The notes: generated by a model not told the origin, from the sequence alone. 64,000 bases of DNA from Sutcliffiella horikoshii (GCF_019931755.1 NZ_CP082918.1:2026001-2090000), one strand, 5' to 3'. Shown: positions 18,301 to 26,697, numbered from the stretch's first letter. Numbers and translations are program-made.

Positions 18301-18396
18301 ATGCTTTTCCATGATCTTGGAGATGGTATTCGTAAAGTGTTCAAACGAAAAAGAAGAGATGAAACTGACATTTCTACAGCTAAAAAAGCAGGATAA
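15343..18396 (+). CDS. RND family multidrug/surfactant exporter (AcrB/SwrC-like)
   Basis: A 1017-residue RND transporter with 12 membrane segments: one at residues 12-30, six clustered at about 330-480, one at about 525-545, and the rest near 845-990, with two large outer loops. GLGIGMMVDASIVILESI contains the proton-relay Asp, and GVVPI-like motifs and the MPLAIS end are conserved. The duplicated layout and absence of membrane-fusion or outer-membrane partners match B. subtilis SwrC (YerP), which exports surfactin and confers resistance to it. ATG 15343 follows GAGGGGAG. Substrates here are unknown. Confidence 0.9.
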   Translation: MSMMEFILKRKIAVGLLVVFVFMIGFYSLNKLDQELMPPISFDMTIVQVDAGQMPVLDVEDKVTKPIEQILSGMDGVDSHTSATYVGKSSITVMIEEGRGDEVHKNIEAAVAPLSTQIPGVQYINSFQMTTSQEYEFYMDIFNGNMEDISAFARNVVEPRLEALPEVRDVKFDGLEENEVVITFKGDELSDAGVDSQQIIQTIQQSNLITSFGELSEEVNEPTLRWNTSLTNVEDIKGILIPTMSGVKELSQLADIELQVRETTSGVWKDGSQDVVMVQIGRVSEVTQIEMAEAVRAEVEKIREEGLVSGFEFEEIVAQADYVSEAVDGVSSNILIGGILAIVVLFLFLRNVRATMIIGISIPLSILLTFASMWLLGYSLNMLSLIALGLGIGMMVDASIVILESIYRKKEQGLKNREAVIVGVKEVASAVFASMLTTIVVFLPIGLLGGEAGKFMIILSVVVIVTLVSSVVVSFTLIPSLSENFLKLTKRQQNKKESKIILSYGRFIKWLTGKKRRRYGVIFLFCLMFIGSLALVTKVPMTIMPDMYNRYSEIMVSLDKGVTPDQKNEIAEAIHSKLVDIPDVKEGFVLDQIEFMFVLINMTPEEEATLEQKEVNEQILKGLLELKEDYPVMDVTSVMSAGASYPVQIELSGEDLDGLTSLSSDLVKELNDIDGIMGTTTSLGTLMDEELIVLNEAAMTKDGITPLQIFGQLNNFTSSVPIGALQDEGATPILVAPNEVITNKNELLDLEVTTQDGPKRLSNYVSFEQVKAPGQIDHKDGERVVKVLANIEDRDLGSVNRDVQEIVENFDTPDGYSISVGGSLEQQQEAIQDMLVILAIAIFLVYVVMAVQFNHLLHPIIVMTIIPMTFTGVILGLLLTQRELSIMSGMGVIMLIGIVLNNAILLIDRAKQLRADNYGAGEAMVEAGMNRIRPIFMTTLTTVGGMLPLAISTGAASNYQAPLATVVIAGLLFSTLITLVLIPSVYMLFHDLGDGIRKVFKRKRRDETDISTAKKAG

Positions 18397-18400
18397 CGGG

Positions 18401-18442
18401 AAGCAAGCATCCATTGTCATAGAGATAATGGATGCTTGTTTC
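18401..18442 (+). terminator. Terminator of the RND exporter gene
   Basis: AAGCAAGCATCCATT pairs with AATGGATGCTTGTTT around a 12-base loop. Confidence 0.8.
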
Positions 18443-18497
18443 TATTATATGGTAACATATTAACTAATAAATTTTTTTAAAGGTGGTATACATACAT

Positions 18498-19085
18498 ATG
18501 AAAACACTCGTCTGTTTCGGTGATAGTTTGACAGCAAGGCATGAAGGAAAGGACAACCCTCGACTAACTGAAAAACTTTCAATTCAACTCCCTAAGTTCA
18601 GAGTTGTCAACGCAGGGGTATCTGCAAATACCACGAAGGACGCATTAAGAAGAATCGAAGAGAATGTATTAATTCATAGACCCGATTTAGTAACTGTATT
18701 ATTCGGTTCAAATGATGCTGCAGCACATAAAAAAGTTGCACTTAAGACTTACGTAGAGAACATTTTCAAAATTACCGAACTAATTGGACCGGATAAAACG
18801 ATACTCATCACACCACCTCCAGTAGATGAAAAGTTACAACCAAACAGGGAAAACAGCGAACTGGCTAAATATGCAGATGCAGTTAAACGGGTGTCAGAGG
18901 AAACAGGTTGTTATATGATTGACTTTTTCACAGAATTACACTCTAGACCGAATTATAAAGAGCTCTTGGTTGGCATATTAAATGATGGGTTGCATTTTGG
19001 TGATGCAGGCTATGATATTTTGGCAAATCTAATCACGGAAAAGATACATGAGATTGAATCAAACGGAGAACGGAAGTTTGATTAG
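18498..19085 (+). CDS. SGNH/GDSL-family hydrolase
   Basis: A 195-residue esterase-fold protein. The four blocks are visible: FGDSLTA (nucleophile Ser), VNAGVSANTT (Gly), GSNDAA (Asn) and NDGLHFGDAGY (catalytic Asp and His). There is no signal peptide, so it acts in the cytoplasm on an unknown ester. ATG 18498 follows AAAGGTGG with about nine bases between; the upstream GTG lies inside that site. The next gene overlaps its end, so these genes form an operon running through the GNAT gene. Confidence 0.87.
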   Translation: MKTLVCFGDSLTARHEGKDNPRLTEKLSIQLPKFRVVNAGVSANTTKDALRRIEENVLIHRPDLVTVLFGSNDAAAHKKVALKTYVENIFKITELIGPDKTILITPPPVDEKLQPNRENSELAKYADAVKRVSEETGCYMIDFFTELHSRPNYKELLVGILNDGLHFGDAGYDILANLITEKIHEIESNGERKFD

Positions 19086-19755
19086 AGCGGTAATATTTGA
19101 TCTTGATGGCACACTTTTGGATAGGGATGCTTCATTAAAGAAGTTCATTGAAGACCAATATGAAAGGTACAAGCAAGCTTTCGCACACATACACAAGAAT
19201 ACCTATATTGATAGATTTATCGAATTGGATGCACGCGGATATGTGTGGAAGGATAAAGTCTATCAGCAGCTTGTAGATGAATTTCTAATAAATGCTCTTA
19301 CTTGGGAAGAACTTTTGGATGATTATAGCTCTAACTTTCAATTCCACTGTACCCCTTTTGATAATGCAGAAAACACACTCCAGCGACTTTCTAAAGAAAA
19401 CCTTTCATTAGGAATGATAACGAACGGTTTTGAGGTTTTCCAAATGAACAATTTAAAAGCACTTGGTATCGAACCCTTTTTTCAATCTATTCTTGTTTCG
19501 GAGCGGGAAGAAATAAAGAAACCTAATCCTGAAATTTTCCGCAGGTCCGCAGAGTTTCTTCAAGTGTCAATGAAGGAATGCCTTTTTGTTGGGGATCATC
19601 CCGAGAAGGATGTGACTGCTGCTAAAGCTGTTGGCATGACAACAGTTTGGAAAAGAGATTCTTATTGGGATGAAGCCGATGCAGACTTTATTATAGAAAA
19701 TCTCGGTTGTTTGCCTGCTATTGTCAAATCCATAAATGAGAAGGAAGGCAGATAA
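19078..19755 (+). CDS. HAD-superfamily hydrolase (YjjG-like, subfamily IA)
   Basis: A 225-residue phosphatase of the HAD superfamily. Motif I is IFDLDGTLLD (nucleophile and acid Asp), motif II is GMITNGF, the lysine is in REEIKKPNPEIF, and motif IV is VGDHPEKDVTAA. The helical cap of about 80 residues follows motif I, as in subfamily IA nucleotide or sugar phosphatases. TTG 19078 is chosen because it gives the normal MIRAVIFDLDGT start and follows GGAG by nine bases; ATG 19048 would add ten unconserved residues. It overlaps the SGNH gene by eight bases. Confidence 0.85.
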   Translation: MIRAVIFDLDGTLLDRDASLKKFIEDQYERYKQAFAHIHKNTYIDRFIELDARGYVWKDKVYQQLVDEFLINALTWEELLDDYSSNFQFHCTPFDNAENTLQRLSKENLSLGMITNGFEVFQMNNLKALGIEPFFQSILVSEREEIKKPNPEIFRRSAEFLQVSMKECLFVGDHPEKDVTAAKAVGMTTVWKRDSYWDEADADFIIENLGCLPAIVKSINEKEGR

Positions 19756-19756
19756 C

Positions 19757-20608
19757 ATGGTTTTTGAAGAACTTACTTTAAAGCATGAGCTTTTAACAAT
19801 CGATGAAAAAAAGATATTAAGAGATGAAATATATTGTGACAAATTGATAGATTCTATGATGAAGCACATCGGCTCAACAGACCCCGTTCTTCGTGATGAA
19901 TTAATTTACACCAACCTTTCTAAATTTATTAATGGTGGGATCATCCCACAGAGTAAGATTCTTAATATGTTAGAAATATGTTTGGATGAGGAGCACCTGT
20001 TTTATAAAATTGGGGAAGAAAAGACAGACTCTGTTTTTACACGATCCTTCTCTTCTTTGGTTGTTGCTCTAATTTTAACGAAAGAGGATGGGACACTTCT
20101 TGATGCTAAGAAATTTCTAGAAATACAGACAGCAATCTTTAAGTATTTAGATAAAGAAAGGGATATTCGCGGATTTGTAGAAAATAAGGGTTGGGCACAC
20201 AGTATCGCACATGGAGCAGATATGCTGACTGCTCTAATAAGTCACGCACATTTTAATATGAATCTACTGTCTGATGTGCTTAAAGCAATAGAAACTTCCC
20301 TTCTAAAGGATGTAGTGTACCAAGATGAGGAAGAAGAGCGGCTTATTTTTGCTGTAGAAGTCCTGTTAGAAAAAGGGATGGAGAAACAGATGCTTATGAA
20401 TTGGATAAAAGCCCTCTCGTCTACTTTGAACAAGGAACATGTAAAAAGTGGACAAACATTGCCCTTTTATCGAAGTAAGATTAACATGACCAATTTCATG
20501 AAGTCCCTTTATTTTAGATTGAAGCTTATGAATCCTGATAAGGAACTGTTAGAATGCTTAGAACATGAAATTCATTACTGGTTCAGAAAAACTTATGGGC
20601 GAGGGTAG
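19757..20608 (+). CDS. DUF2785 family protein
   Basis: A 283-residue, wholly helical soluble protein. The stretch DIRGFVENKGWAHSIAHGADM is the conserved core of DUF2785, a family of unknown function found in Bacilli. The repeated helices suggest an alpha-solenoid. ATG 19757 is one base after the HAD stop codon and follows AAGGAAGG; an in-frame ATG at 19736 is less likely. It belongs to the operon from the SGNH gene to the GNAT gene. Confidence 0.8.
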   Translation: MVFEELTLKHELLTIDEKKILRDEIYCDKLIDSMMKHIGSTDPVLRDELIYTNLSKFINGGIIPQSKILNMLEICLDEEHLFYKIGEEKTDSVFTRSFSSLVVALILTKEDGTLLDAKKFLEIQTAIFKYLDKERDIRGFVENKGWAHSIAHGADMLTALISHAHFNMNLLSDVLKAIETSLLKDVVYQDEEEERLIFAVEVLLEKGMEKQMLMNWIKALSSTLNKEHVKSGQTLPFYRSKINMTNFMKSLYFRLKLMNPDKELLECLEHEIHYWFRKTYGRG

Positions 20609-20619
20609 GTGTTGTAATT

Positions 20620-21156
20620 TTGATTCATCAAAAAGAAGAATTAATTATAAGAGAACTTCAACAAGGCAAGGATGAAAAATATTTATTAAAATGGTTGTCC
20701 GATCAAAAAGTGTTGGAGTTCTATGAGGGACGAGACATATCATTTACCAAGGAAGATATCATTAGGAAATTCTTTAATAGAGACGATGAAGTGTCTAGGT
20801 GTTTGGGCGTCTATCAAGGAAAAAACATAGGATATATTCAATTTTACCCAATTAATAATTCTACTAGCACACTAGCAGAATACTTTGAGATGGAGGGGGT
20901 TTATGGCCTAGATCAGTTTATAGGGGATTCCGACTATTGGAACAATGGGATAGGAACCCTGATCATTTCTTCCTTGGTTAATTACCTAATAACTCAAAAA
21001 GGGATCAACCGGCTAGTGATGGATCCAATGACATCCAATGGAAGAGCGATAAAATGTTATGAAAAATGTGGTTTTAATAAGGTACGAGTATTACATGAAC
21101 ATATTTTACATGAAGGACAATATAGAGATTGTTGGTTGATGGAACTTACAAGTTAA
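20620..21156 (+). CDS. GNAT acetyltransferase, AAC(6')-like
   Basis: A 178-residue GNAT protein. Residues near YGLDQFIGDSDYWNNGIGT give the acetyl-CoA-binding R/Q-x-x-G-x-G/A region in the form used by AAC(6') enzymes. RLVMDPMTSNGRAIKCYEKC then matches the C-terminal block of that group. Chromosomal relatives in Bacillus are often annotated as aminoglycoside 6'-N-acetyltransferases without tested activity, so drug resistance is not claimed. The start is TTG 20620 after GGGTAGGTG. It is the last gene of the operon. Confidence 0.78.
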   Translation: MIHQKEELIIRELQQGKDEKYLLKWLSDQKVLEFYEGRDISFTKEDIIRKFFNRDDEVSRCLGVYQGKNIGYIQFYPINNSTSTLAEYFEMEGVYGLDQFIGDSDYWNNGIGTLIISSLVNYLITQKGINRLVMDPMTSNGRAIKCYEKCGFNKVRVLHEHILHEGQYRDCWLMELTS

Positions 21157-21206
21157 ATACATAATTAACAATCTCTATAGGGTAAAGGGTTAATTAATAC
21201 TAAAAC

Positions 21207-21464
21207 CTAAATTGCTAAAGCCCTAAAGGTAATTGCAAGATAAAACATAAAGGGGAATAAAGTTATGATTACCCCCATTGTCTTAAACTTATTTTTAAAC
21301 TGTAAGCTTAATCCGATAAGCCAAATGCCAAGTATAAGTAAATACCAGAGGTTGTATTGTGAAGTTTCTGTTTCTGATATACCTGGACCTGCCAACCATA
21401 GGGTCAGTAATAAAACAAATAAACCAGTCACTACATTCCAAGCTACTAGCATAAATCGTTTCAA
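21207..21464 (-). CDS. Small three-helix membrane protein of unknown function
   Basis: An 85-residue hydrophobic protein with membrane segments at about residues 6-26, 39-56 and 62-82, and a short charged loop QFKNKFK. TTG 21464 follows AAGGAGG with nine bases between. No family was recognised. It is alone on the minus strand between the GNAT gene and spo0M. Confidence 0.6.
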   Translation of the reverse strand: MKRFMLVAWNVVTGLFVLLLTLWLAGPGISETETSQYNLWYLLILGIWLIGLSLQFKNKFKTMGVIITLFPFMFYLAITFRALAI

Positions 21465-21632
21465 ATTAGTGGCCTCCTTTTATATAGGTTAGTGTAATTT
21501 TACACGATAAAAGTAGTAGATGTACATCTTTAATTCTGAAAATTAAATAATTTCGCTTTTTGAAACCTTATTCTTATTTGAATCGTAATATTTATGTCTT
21601 AATAATTTTTCATGTTGAATGGGGGAGTATGG

Positions 21633-22403
21633 ATGTCTTTTTTTAACAAGGCATTGGCTAGTGTAGGTATTGGAGCTGCAAAGGTAGATACTAAATTGGC
21701 TGAATCAAGCTTCATAGCTGGTGAGGAAATACGAGGTATTGTAGAAATCACCGGTGGTTCTGTCGAACAGCAAATTGATGAAATTTACTTAACTTTATTA
21801 ACAAATTATATTAAAGAATCTAATGATACAAAGGTCCATAAACAAGCAGTGCTAGAAAAAAAGAAAATCGTGGATCCGTTTGTGATTGGTATAAATGAAA
21901 AGAAGGAAATCCCTTTTACATTAACACTGCCACATGATACACCTGTAAGTATGGGCAGCACAAAAGTGTGGTTACAAACTGGATTGGACATAAAAAATGC
22001 AGTAGATCCTTCTGATAAAGATGTTGTACAAGTGAAACCATCTCCACTTATTTCAACCATTTTAAGTGCTGCGGAGCAATTAGGTTTTCGCTTAAGAAAA
22101 GTGGAGTGTGAAGCTGCGCCATATAGATGGAAAAATCATTTTCCGTTCATTCAGGAGTTCGAATTTGTTCCAACGTCCGGTCCATTCAGAGGGAAACTGG
22201 ATGAAATTGAAATGATCTTTTCCAACAATAATGGAAGTTCAGTAGAATTGATTCTGCAAGTAGATCGTAAGGTTAGAGGACTTGGTAGTTTTCTATCAGA
22301 AGCACTGGAAATGGATGAAACGTTTATCAAAATGCGTGTTACGAATCAGGATCTTCCTGGCTTTAAGCAACAACTAGAAAGTACCATTCGCCGATATTGC
22401 TAA
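21633..22403 (+). CDS. spo0M: Sporulation-control protein Spo0M
   Basis: A 256-residue protein of the Spo0M family, which has an arrestin-like beta-sandwich fold. MSFFNKALASVGIGAAKVDT is the typical start; IVEITGGSVEQQIDEIYLTL and the C-terminal LPGFKQQLESTIRRY follow. In B. subtilis Spo0M modulates early sporulation and cell shape and is under SigH. I see no clear SigH promoter here. ATG 21633 follows GGGGGAG by five bases. Confidence 0.92.
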   Translation: MSFFNKALASVGIGAAKVDTKLAESSFIAGEEIRGIVEITGGSVEQQIDEIYLTLLTNYIKESNDTKVHKQAVLEKKKIVDPFVIGINEKKEIPFTLTLPHDTPVSMGSTKVWLQTGLDIKNAVDPSDKDVVQVKPSPLISTILSAAEQLGFRLRKVECEAAPYRWKNHFPFIQEFEFVPTSGPFRGKLDEIEMIFSNNNGSSVELILQVDRKVRGLGSFLSEALEMDETFIKMRVTNQDLPGFKQQLESTIRRYC

Positions 22404-22420
22404 GAATAAGTTTTTAAGGA

Positions 22421-22448
22421 GGACACCCTTTTCTGGGGTGTTCTTTCT
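22421..22448 (+). terminator. Terminator of spo0M
   Basis: GGACACCC pairs with GGGGTGTTC around TTTTCT, then TTTCTT. Confidence 0.7.
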
Positions 22449-22528
22449 TGTGTGAAAAGAGTTGTTATTTCAAAAAATATAAATTAAACTAAAAATTCAT
22501 TCAATTTATTTTAAAGGAGCGTGTTGTA

Positions 22529-23110
22529 ATGACAAAATTAGGACTTATCCGACACGGAAGTACTGCCTGGAATAAGGAACGAAGAGCACAAGGCAGTTCT
22601 AATATTCCACTTGATCAAGATGGGATTAGGGATGCAGAAAGTTTGGCAGACAGAATAAAAGATGAAGAATGGGATGTTATCTACTCTAGTGATCTATTAA
22701 GAGCCATGCAAACCGCTGAAATTGTAGCAAGGAACCTGCAAGTTGACGAGGTGTTCTTAGACTCCAGACTCCAAGAAGTGAACGGTGGTCAAATTGAAGG
22801 TACGACAGAACCCGAAAGAATAGAAAAATGGGGAGAAAATTGGCGGGATCTGGACTTGGGGATAGAATCAAGGGAAATGGTAATAAAACGTGCCCTCTCG
22901 TTCATTGAAGAAGTAACAGAAAAACATAAAGATCAGAATGTACTAGTTGTAAGTCACGGGTCCTATATTAGACATGTATTAAGAGAATTGGTGAAAGACC
23001 TTAAAATGGAAGATCATCTTGAGAATACCTCTGTTTCCACTGTCAAAGTTCGTGAAGGACTGTGGGAATGTGAACTTTATAATTGCACGAAGCATCTTGG
23101 AGGCAAGTAG
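22529..23110 (+). CDS. Histidine phosphatase family protein (phosphoglycerate mutase-like)
   Basis: A 193-residue phosphatase of the histidine phosphatase superfamily. LIRHGSTAWN carries the nucleophile His, followed by the usual N, R and E positions (YSSDLLRAMQTAEI, LQEVNGG), and VVSHGSYIRHVL has the second His. It is too short for a glycolytic mutase and resembles cofactor-independent phosphatases such as PhoE/YhfR. ATG 22529 follows AAAGGAGCG. The next gene starts four bases after its stop. Confidence 0.87.
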   Translation: MTKLGLIRHGSTAWNKERRAQGSSNIPLDQDGIRDAESLADRIKDEEWDVIYSSDLLRAMQTAEIVARNLQVDEVFLDSRLQEVNGGQIEGTTEPERIEKWGENWRDLDLGIESREMVIKRALSFIEEVTEKHKDQNVLVVSHGSYIRHVLRELVKDLKMEDHLENTSVSTVKVREGLWECELYNCTKHLGGK

Positions 23111-23113
23111 GAA

Positions 23114-23713
23114 ATGGGTTCTCGATTAATGCACACCATTATTGCACATGAAATTGCTTCACGTATAGGTGTAGCGGATACTTCTTCATTCATTTTAGGA
23201 GCCATTGCACCGGATGCTGTCGCTCCTAAAGATTTTTCTCATTTTTATATAGGGGATTCAAACGATTACACTCGGTCTATTGATTATCAAGCTTTTTTAC
23301 ATAAATACAATAAGTACAAAAACAACCCCTATATTCTTGGATATTATACTCACCTGATAGCAGATGATATCTGGCTTAATGGCTTCTTTTTACCATGGTT
23401 AAAAAACAGGTTGGAAAATGATACTTCTTTATTAGAAAGATATCATAATGACTTTAAACTCTTAAATTCTAAATTGATGAGTCATTATAAGACGAACCGT
23501 GATTTATTAAAGGGAATTTTAGGAGCAGCACACCCCATGGAGATAGAGGAAGTGTCCATTACTCAGCTTTCATCTTTTATCCCTTACGTCGAACAAGATA
23601 TGAAGCTTTTACAAACGGACAAGCCTTTACAAGTTTTTACGATGGAAATGATCATTGGCTATATCGAGACTTCCATTGACATGGGGGTGCAGTCGATAAA
23701 AACAAACATCTGA
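23114..23713 (+). CDS. Zinc-dependent phospholipase C-like hydrolase
   Basis: A 199-residue helical protein of the Zn_dep_PLPC family. MHTIIAHEIASRIG near the start, GAIAPDAV and DFSHFYIGD, and YYTHLIADDIW in the middle carry the His and Asp residues that bind the metals. It lacks a signal peptide, so an intracellular target is likely; its real substrate is unknown. It is translationally close to the histidine phosphatase gene. Confidence 0.78.
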   Translation: MGSRLMHTIIAHEIASRIGVADTSSFILGAIAPDAVAPKDFSHFYIGDSNDYTRSIDYQAFLHKYNKYKNNPYILGYYTHLIADDIWLNGFFLPWLKNRLENDTSLLERYHNDFKLLNSKLMSHYKTNRDLLKGILGAAHPMEIEEVSITQLSSFIPYVEQDMKLLQTDKPLQVFTMEMIIGYIETSIDMGVQSIKTNI

Positions 23714-23793
23714 TTGGAAAGTCTTGCTAAAATAGTGCTTTCTTTTGTATAATGAGAATATATGTTCGTGTACCGTAAAAGGAGGCATTTTTC

Positions 23794-24375
23794 TTGTTAC
23801 AAACTGAAAAATATGTACTGAATCTCATTGAATCAGATGAATGGATGATGGATATTTTGAGAGTGGCAAAATCTCTTAATCTCCCAGATTGGTGGGTATG
23901 TGCTGGATTTGTCAGAACAAAAGTCTGGGATACATTACACGGGTATGACTGTAGAACTGCATTGCCTGATATCGATGTTATTTATTTTGATAAAAATGAT
24001 GTATGTGAGGAAAAGGAAAAACATCATGAAAAAAGACTGCTAGAACTACGCCCAGTTGAACCATGGTCCGTTAAAAACCAGGCAAGGATGCATGTCATTA
24101 ATAATTTACCTCCATATACTAATTCCACGGAAGCAATGTCTAAATTTCCAGAAACAGCTACGGCATTAGGAGTAAAATTAGATCAAGACAATCAATTACA
24201 ATTAGCCGCTCCTTGCGGGGTTCAAGATCTGATAAATTTAAAGGTGAAGCCCACTCCTGTCTATAACAAAACAACAGAACATGCCAGGATTTATGAAACT
24301 CGCTTGAAACAGAAAAATTGGCAAGCATTATGGCCGATTATCACAATTTCACATGTGGAAGGTGTAAAATCATGA
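23794..24375 (+). CDS. Nucleotidyltransferase-like protein (NTP_transf_6)
   Basis: A 193-residue protein of the family formerly DUF925. CAGFVRTKVWDTLHG and LPDIDVIYFD fit a minimal nucleotidyltransferase core, with DID as the likely metal-binding pair. The C-terminal block CGVQDLINLKVKPTP is also conserved in the family. TTG 23794 follows AAAGGAGG. Its stop overlaps the next start (ATGA), which shows translational coupling. Substrate unknown. Confidence 0.82.
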   Translation: MLQTEKYVLNLIESDEWMMDILRVAKSLNLPDWWVCAGFVRTKVWDTLHGYDCRTALPDIDVIYFDKNDVCEEKEKHHEKRLLELRPVEPWSVKNQARMHVINNLPPYTNSTEAMSKFPETATALGVKLDQDNQLQLAAPCGVQDLINLKVKPTPVYNKTTEHARIYETRLKQKNWQALWPIITISHVEGVKS

Positions 24376-24764
24376 CAGGACTTCTTCATCATATAGAATT
24401 GTATGTGTCGGACTTGAAGAAAACGAAAGAATTCTGGGGGTGGTTGCTCGAAGAACTGGGATATGAGCGCTATCAAGAATGGGAAAGAGGACAGAGTTGG
24501 AAAATAGAAAATACATATATAGTTTTTGTACAAACGGAAGAAAAATTTCTCGATATTCCTTATCATCGATGCAGAGTAGGCCTAAATCATCTTGCTTTTC
24601 ATGCAGCATCACGTGATCAGGTTGACGAATTAACAGAAAAACTGAAGGCTCGGGGAGTAAATATGCTATATACCGATAGACATCCATATGCTGGCGGGGA
24701 AAACTACTATGCGGCATTTTTTGAAGATCCTGACCGGATTAAAGTAGAACTTGTGGCTCCTTGA
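24372..24764 (+). CDS. VOC family protein (glyoxalase/bleomycin-resistance fold)
   Basis: A 130-residue VOC-fold protein: LLHHIELYVSDLKKTKEFWG is the first beta-alpha-beta half and LNHLAFHAASRDQVDEL the second, ending FFEDPDRIKVELV. H6, H73 area and the final E are at the usual metal-ligand positions. ATG 24372 overlaps the previous stop by four bases and follows GGAAGGTG. Possible roles are lyase or dioxygenase; drug binding is not implied. Confidence 0.82.
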   Translation: MTGLLHHIELYVSDLKKTKEFWGWLLEELGYERYQEWERGQSWKIENTYIVFVQTEEKFLDIPYHRCRVGLNHLAFHAASRDQVDELTEKLKARGVNMLYTDRHPYAGGENYYAAFFEDPDRIKVELVAP

Positions 24765-24792
24765 GAATAATGATTTCAAAGGAGGAAAACAA

Positions 24793-24924
24793 ATGATCAA
24801 TACAGTATTACTTATAGGTATTGCTATTGGGGTAGGAACCATCATTTCCTATCTAGGACAGTTGGTTAAGCAAAATAAAAGAATCATAGAATTGTTGGAA
24901 ACTAGAAATAACGGAGAGAAATGA
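24793..24924 (+). CDS. Single-pass 43-residue membrane peptide
   Basis: A short frame starting at ATG 24793 after AAAGGAGG with good spacing. It encodes one membrane helix (residues 3-22, ending SYLGQL) and a charged tail QNKRIIELLETR. It ends one base before the Nudix gene ATG, so translation is probably coupled. No family was recognised. The strong RBS and tight packing in the operon support it as a real gene. Confidence 0.65.
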   Translation: MINTVLLIGIAIGVGTIISYLGQLVKQNKRIIELLETRNNGEK

Positions 24925-24925
24925 A

Positions 24926-25393
24926 ATGACTAAGATCAGTATGTATACGATGTGTCTTGTAGTGGACGGAGATAAAGTTCTCTTAATTGATAGGCCTGCA
25001 GATAAAGGATTTCCGGGATTCATAGGCCCAGGCGGGAAAGTGGATTTTCCTGAAAGTTTAACAGAAGGCGCTATTCGAGAAGTCCGTGAAGAAACTGGCT
25101 TGCAAGTAAGTAACTTAATCTATAAGGGTCTAGATGAATATGTAAATGAGTTGGAAGATGAAAGATATATGGTGTTTAACTATCTAACATATACCTTTAG
25201 CGGACAGCTTTTACCATCTCCCCCAGAAGGAAAGTTAAAATGGGTAGCAATATCGGAGGCACTAGAGCTCCCCATGCAGGATTGGTTCAAAGAAAGATTC
25301 CCGCTTTTCTTTGAAGAGGGGACTTTTGAGAAACATGTAGTATGGGATGAAAAAGTTAAAAAGGCTGTGAAAGAAGTGGTAACAAAGCATTGA
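24926..25393 (+). CDS. Nudix hydrolase (MutT/8-oxo-dGTP diphosphatase-like)
   Basis: A 155-residue Nudix protein. The box runs from GGKVDFPESL to REVREETGLQ, with all the Glu residues that bind magnesium. The start KISMYTMCLVVDGDKVLLI and the C-terminal KHVVWDE stretch resemble MutT-type 8-oxo-dGTP diphosphatases of Firmicutes. The exact substrate cannot be read from sequence. It closes the run of genes beginning near 23.8 kb. Confidence 0.87.
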   Translation: MTKISMYTMCLVVDGDKVLLIDRPADKGFPGFIGPGGKVDFPESLTEGAIREVREETGLQVSNLIYKGLDEYVNELEDERYMVFNYLTYTFSGQLLPSPPEGKLKWVAISEALELPMQDWFKERFPLFFEEGTFEKHVVWDEKVKKAVKEVVTKH

Positions 25394-25400
25394 TAGTAAT

Positions 25401-25433
25401 AAAAAAGCATCCGAGAAATACTCGAATGCTTTA
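25401..25433. terminator. Bidirectional terminator between the Nudix gene and plsY
   Basis: AAAGCATCCGAG pairs with CTCGAATGCTTT (one mismatch) around AAATA. Confidence 0.8.
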
Positions 25434-26036
25434 GGATACCTTCTTCTTTTTTAAATTTAACCATGTAATCTTTGGCTCTGTTCTCTTGATAATTCTACCG
25501 ATATTTGCCCGATGTTTAAAAATGACAAATACTGTTAACAAAGATACAGCAATAATAAGCGGAAGATCTCCAAAAGCAATGCTATAAATGGTGGTTACCA
25601 CTCCTGTCAGCATAGAAGATAGAGATACATACTTCGTCAAAAACAAGAAAAGAAAAAAGCAGAATAGCATTAAGCCGAACAGAAGCGGACTGGCGAACAA
25701 TAGAACTCCGCCTGAGGTTGCTACTGCTTTTCCGCCACGGAATTTTGCAAATATCGGATAAACATGTCCGACAACGGCACAGGCACCAGCAAGAAGCGGA
25801 TGAATATCAGCACCAAGTAAGAATGGCAGGGAGGCGGCAAGTGTCCCTTTCAAGATATCGCAAATAGTTACAATCATTCCGGCCTTAACACCCAATGTTC
25901 GGAACGTGTTTGTACCGCCTAAGTTCCCGCTTCCGTGTTCCCGGATGTCGATTCCATAGCCTACTTTTCCCACTACTAGTGCGAAAGGAATGGAACCGAT
26001 GAGGTATGCAAGTATAATAATTAGTAGTTCAGTCAT
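25431..26036 (-). CDS. plsY: Glycerol-3-phosphate acyltransferase PlsY
   Basis: An integral membrane enzyme of 201 residues that moves an acyl chain from acyl-phosphate to glycerol-3-phosphate, the first step of phospholipid synthesis. The conserved loops are [35 protein letters not shown] and the late [15 protein letters not shown]. Seven membrane segments are apparent. It corresponds to yneS of B. subtilis and faces yneT divergently, as there. Confidence 0.95.
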   Translation of the reverse strand: MTELLIIILAYLIGSIPFALVVGKVGYGIDIREHGSGNLGGTNTFRTLGVKAGMIVTICDILKGTLAASLPFLLGADIHPLLAGACAVVGHVYPIFAKFRGGKAVATSGGVLLFASPLLFGLMLFCFFLFLFLTKYVSLSSMLTGVVTTIYSIAFGDLPLIIAVSLLTVFVIFKHRANIGRIIKRTEPKITWLNLKKKKVS

Positions 26037-26234
26037 TCATTAAACCCCTTTATGTAATAATCCCTATCTTTAATATATGTTAAATTTAACAAGAAGCAAA
26101 GGGTTTATTGCAAGTTATCACGAATTTTTTATGAGTAAGTACTAATATCAGGTTGTTAGAAGTTGTTAAAACTAAACTAAACGGGTATAACAGTAAGAAT
26201 TAACTTTTAAAAAAAGGAAGGGGACAAAAATAAT

Positions 26235-26648
26235 ATGAATATTGAAATACCTAGCAGAGAAGAGATCGGAAAGATATTGAAAAAGAGCAAGCGGATTGCT
26301 GTAGTCGGATTGTCCGATAATCCTGCGCGTACCTCCTATATGGTTTCAAAAGCGATGCAAGATGCAGGATACGAGATTATTCCTGTGAATCCTACTGTAG
26401 ACGAAGTTCTTGGCGTGAAGGCTGTTCCAACCTTAAAAGAAGTGGAAGGACATATTGATATCGTTAATGTCTTCCGTCGTTCAGAGCATTTATATGGAGT
26501 AGCAGAGGAGTTTTTACAAGTAGATGCAGACGTTTATTGGGCACAACTCGGACTTGCTGATGAAAAAACCTATGAACTGTTGAGAGAAAAGGGCTATACT
26601 GTCATTATGGATCGTTGCATTAAAGTGGAACACGCTTTAACAAAATAG
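26235..26648 (+). CDS. yneT: CoA-binding domain protein YneT
   Basis: A 137-residue Rossmann-type CoA-binding protein. RIAVVGLSDNPARTSYMV is the nucleotide loop, and VNVFRRSEHLYGVAEEFL and YWAQLGLADE follow as in succinyl-CoA synthetase alpha-like domains. Function unknown. It starts at ATG 26235 after AAGGAAGGGG and lies upstream of parE in the conserved order. Confidence 0.9.
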   Translation: MNIEIPSREEIGKILKKSKRIAVVGLSDNPARTSYMVSKAMQDAGYEIIPVNPTVDEVLGVKAVPTLKEVEGHIDIVNVFRRSEHLYGVAEEFLQVDADVYWAQLGLADEKTYELLREKGYTVIMDRCIKVEHALTK

Positions 26649-26654
26649 TTCAGA

Positions 26655-26697
26655 CTCGTCCTTGTTTTTATAAAAGAAAACAAGGATTTTTATTCAT
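26655..26697 (+). terminator. Terminator of yneT
   Basis: TCCTTGTTTT pairs with AAAACAAGGA around a short A/T loop, followed by TTTTTATT. Confidence 0.8.
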
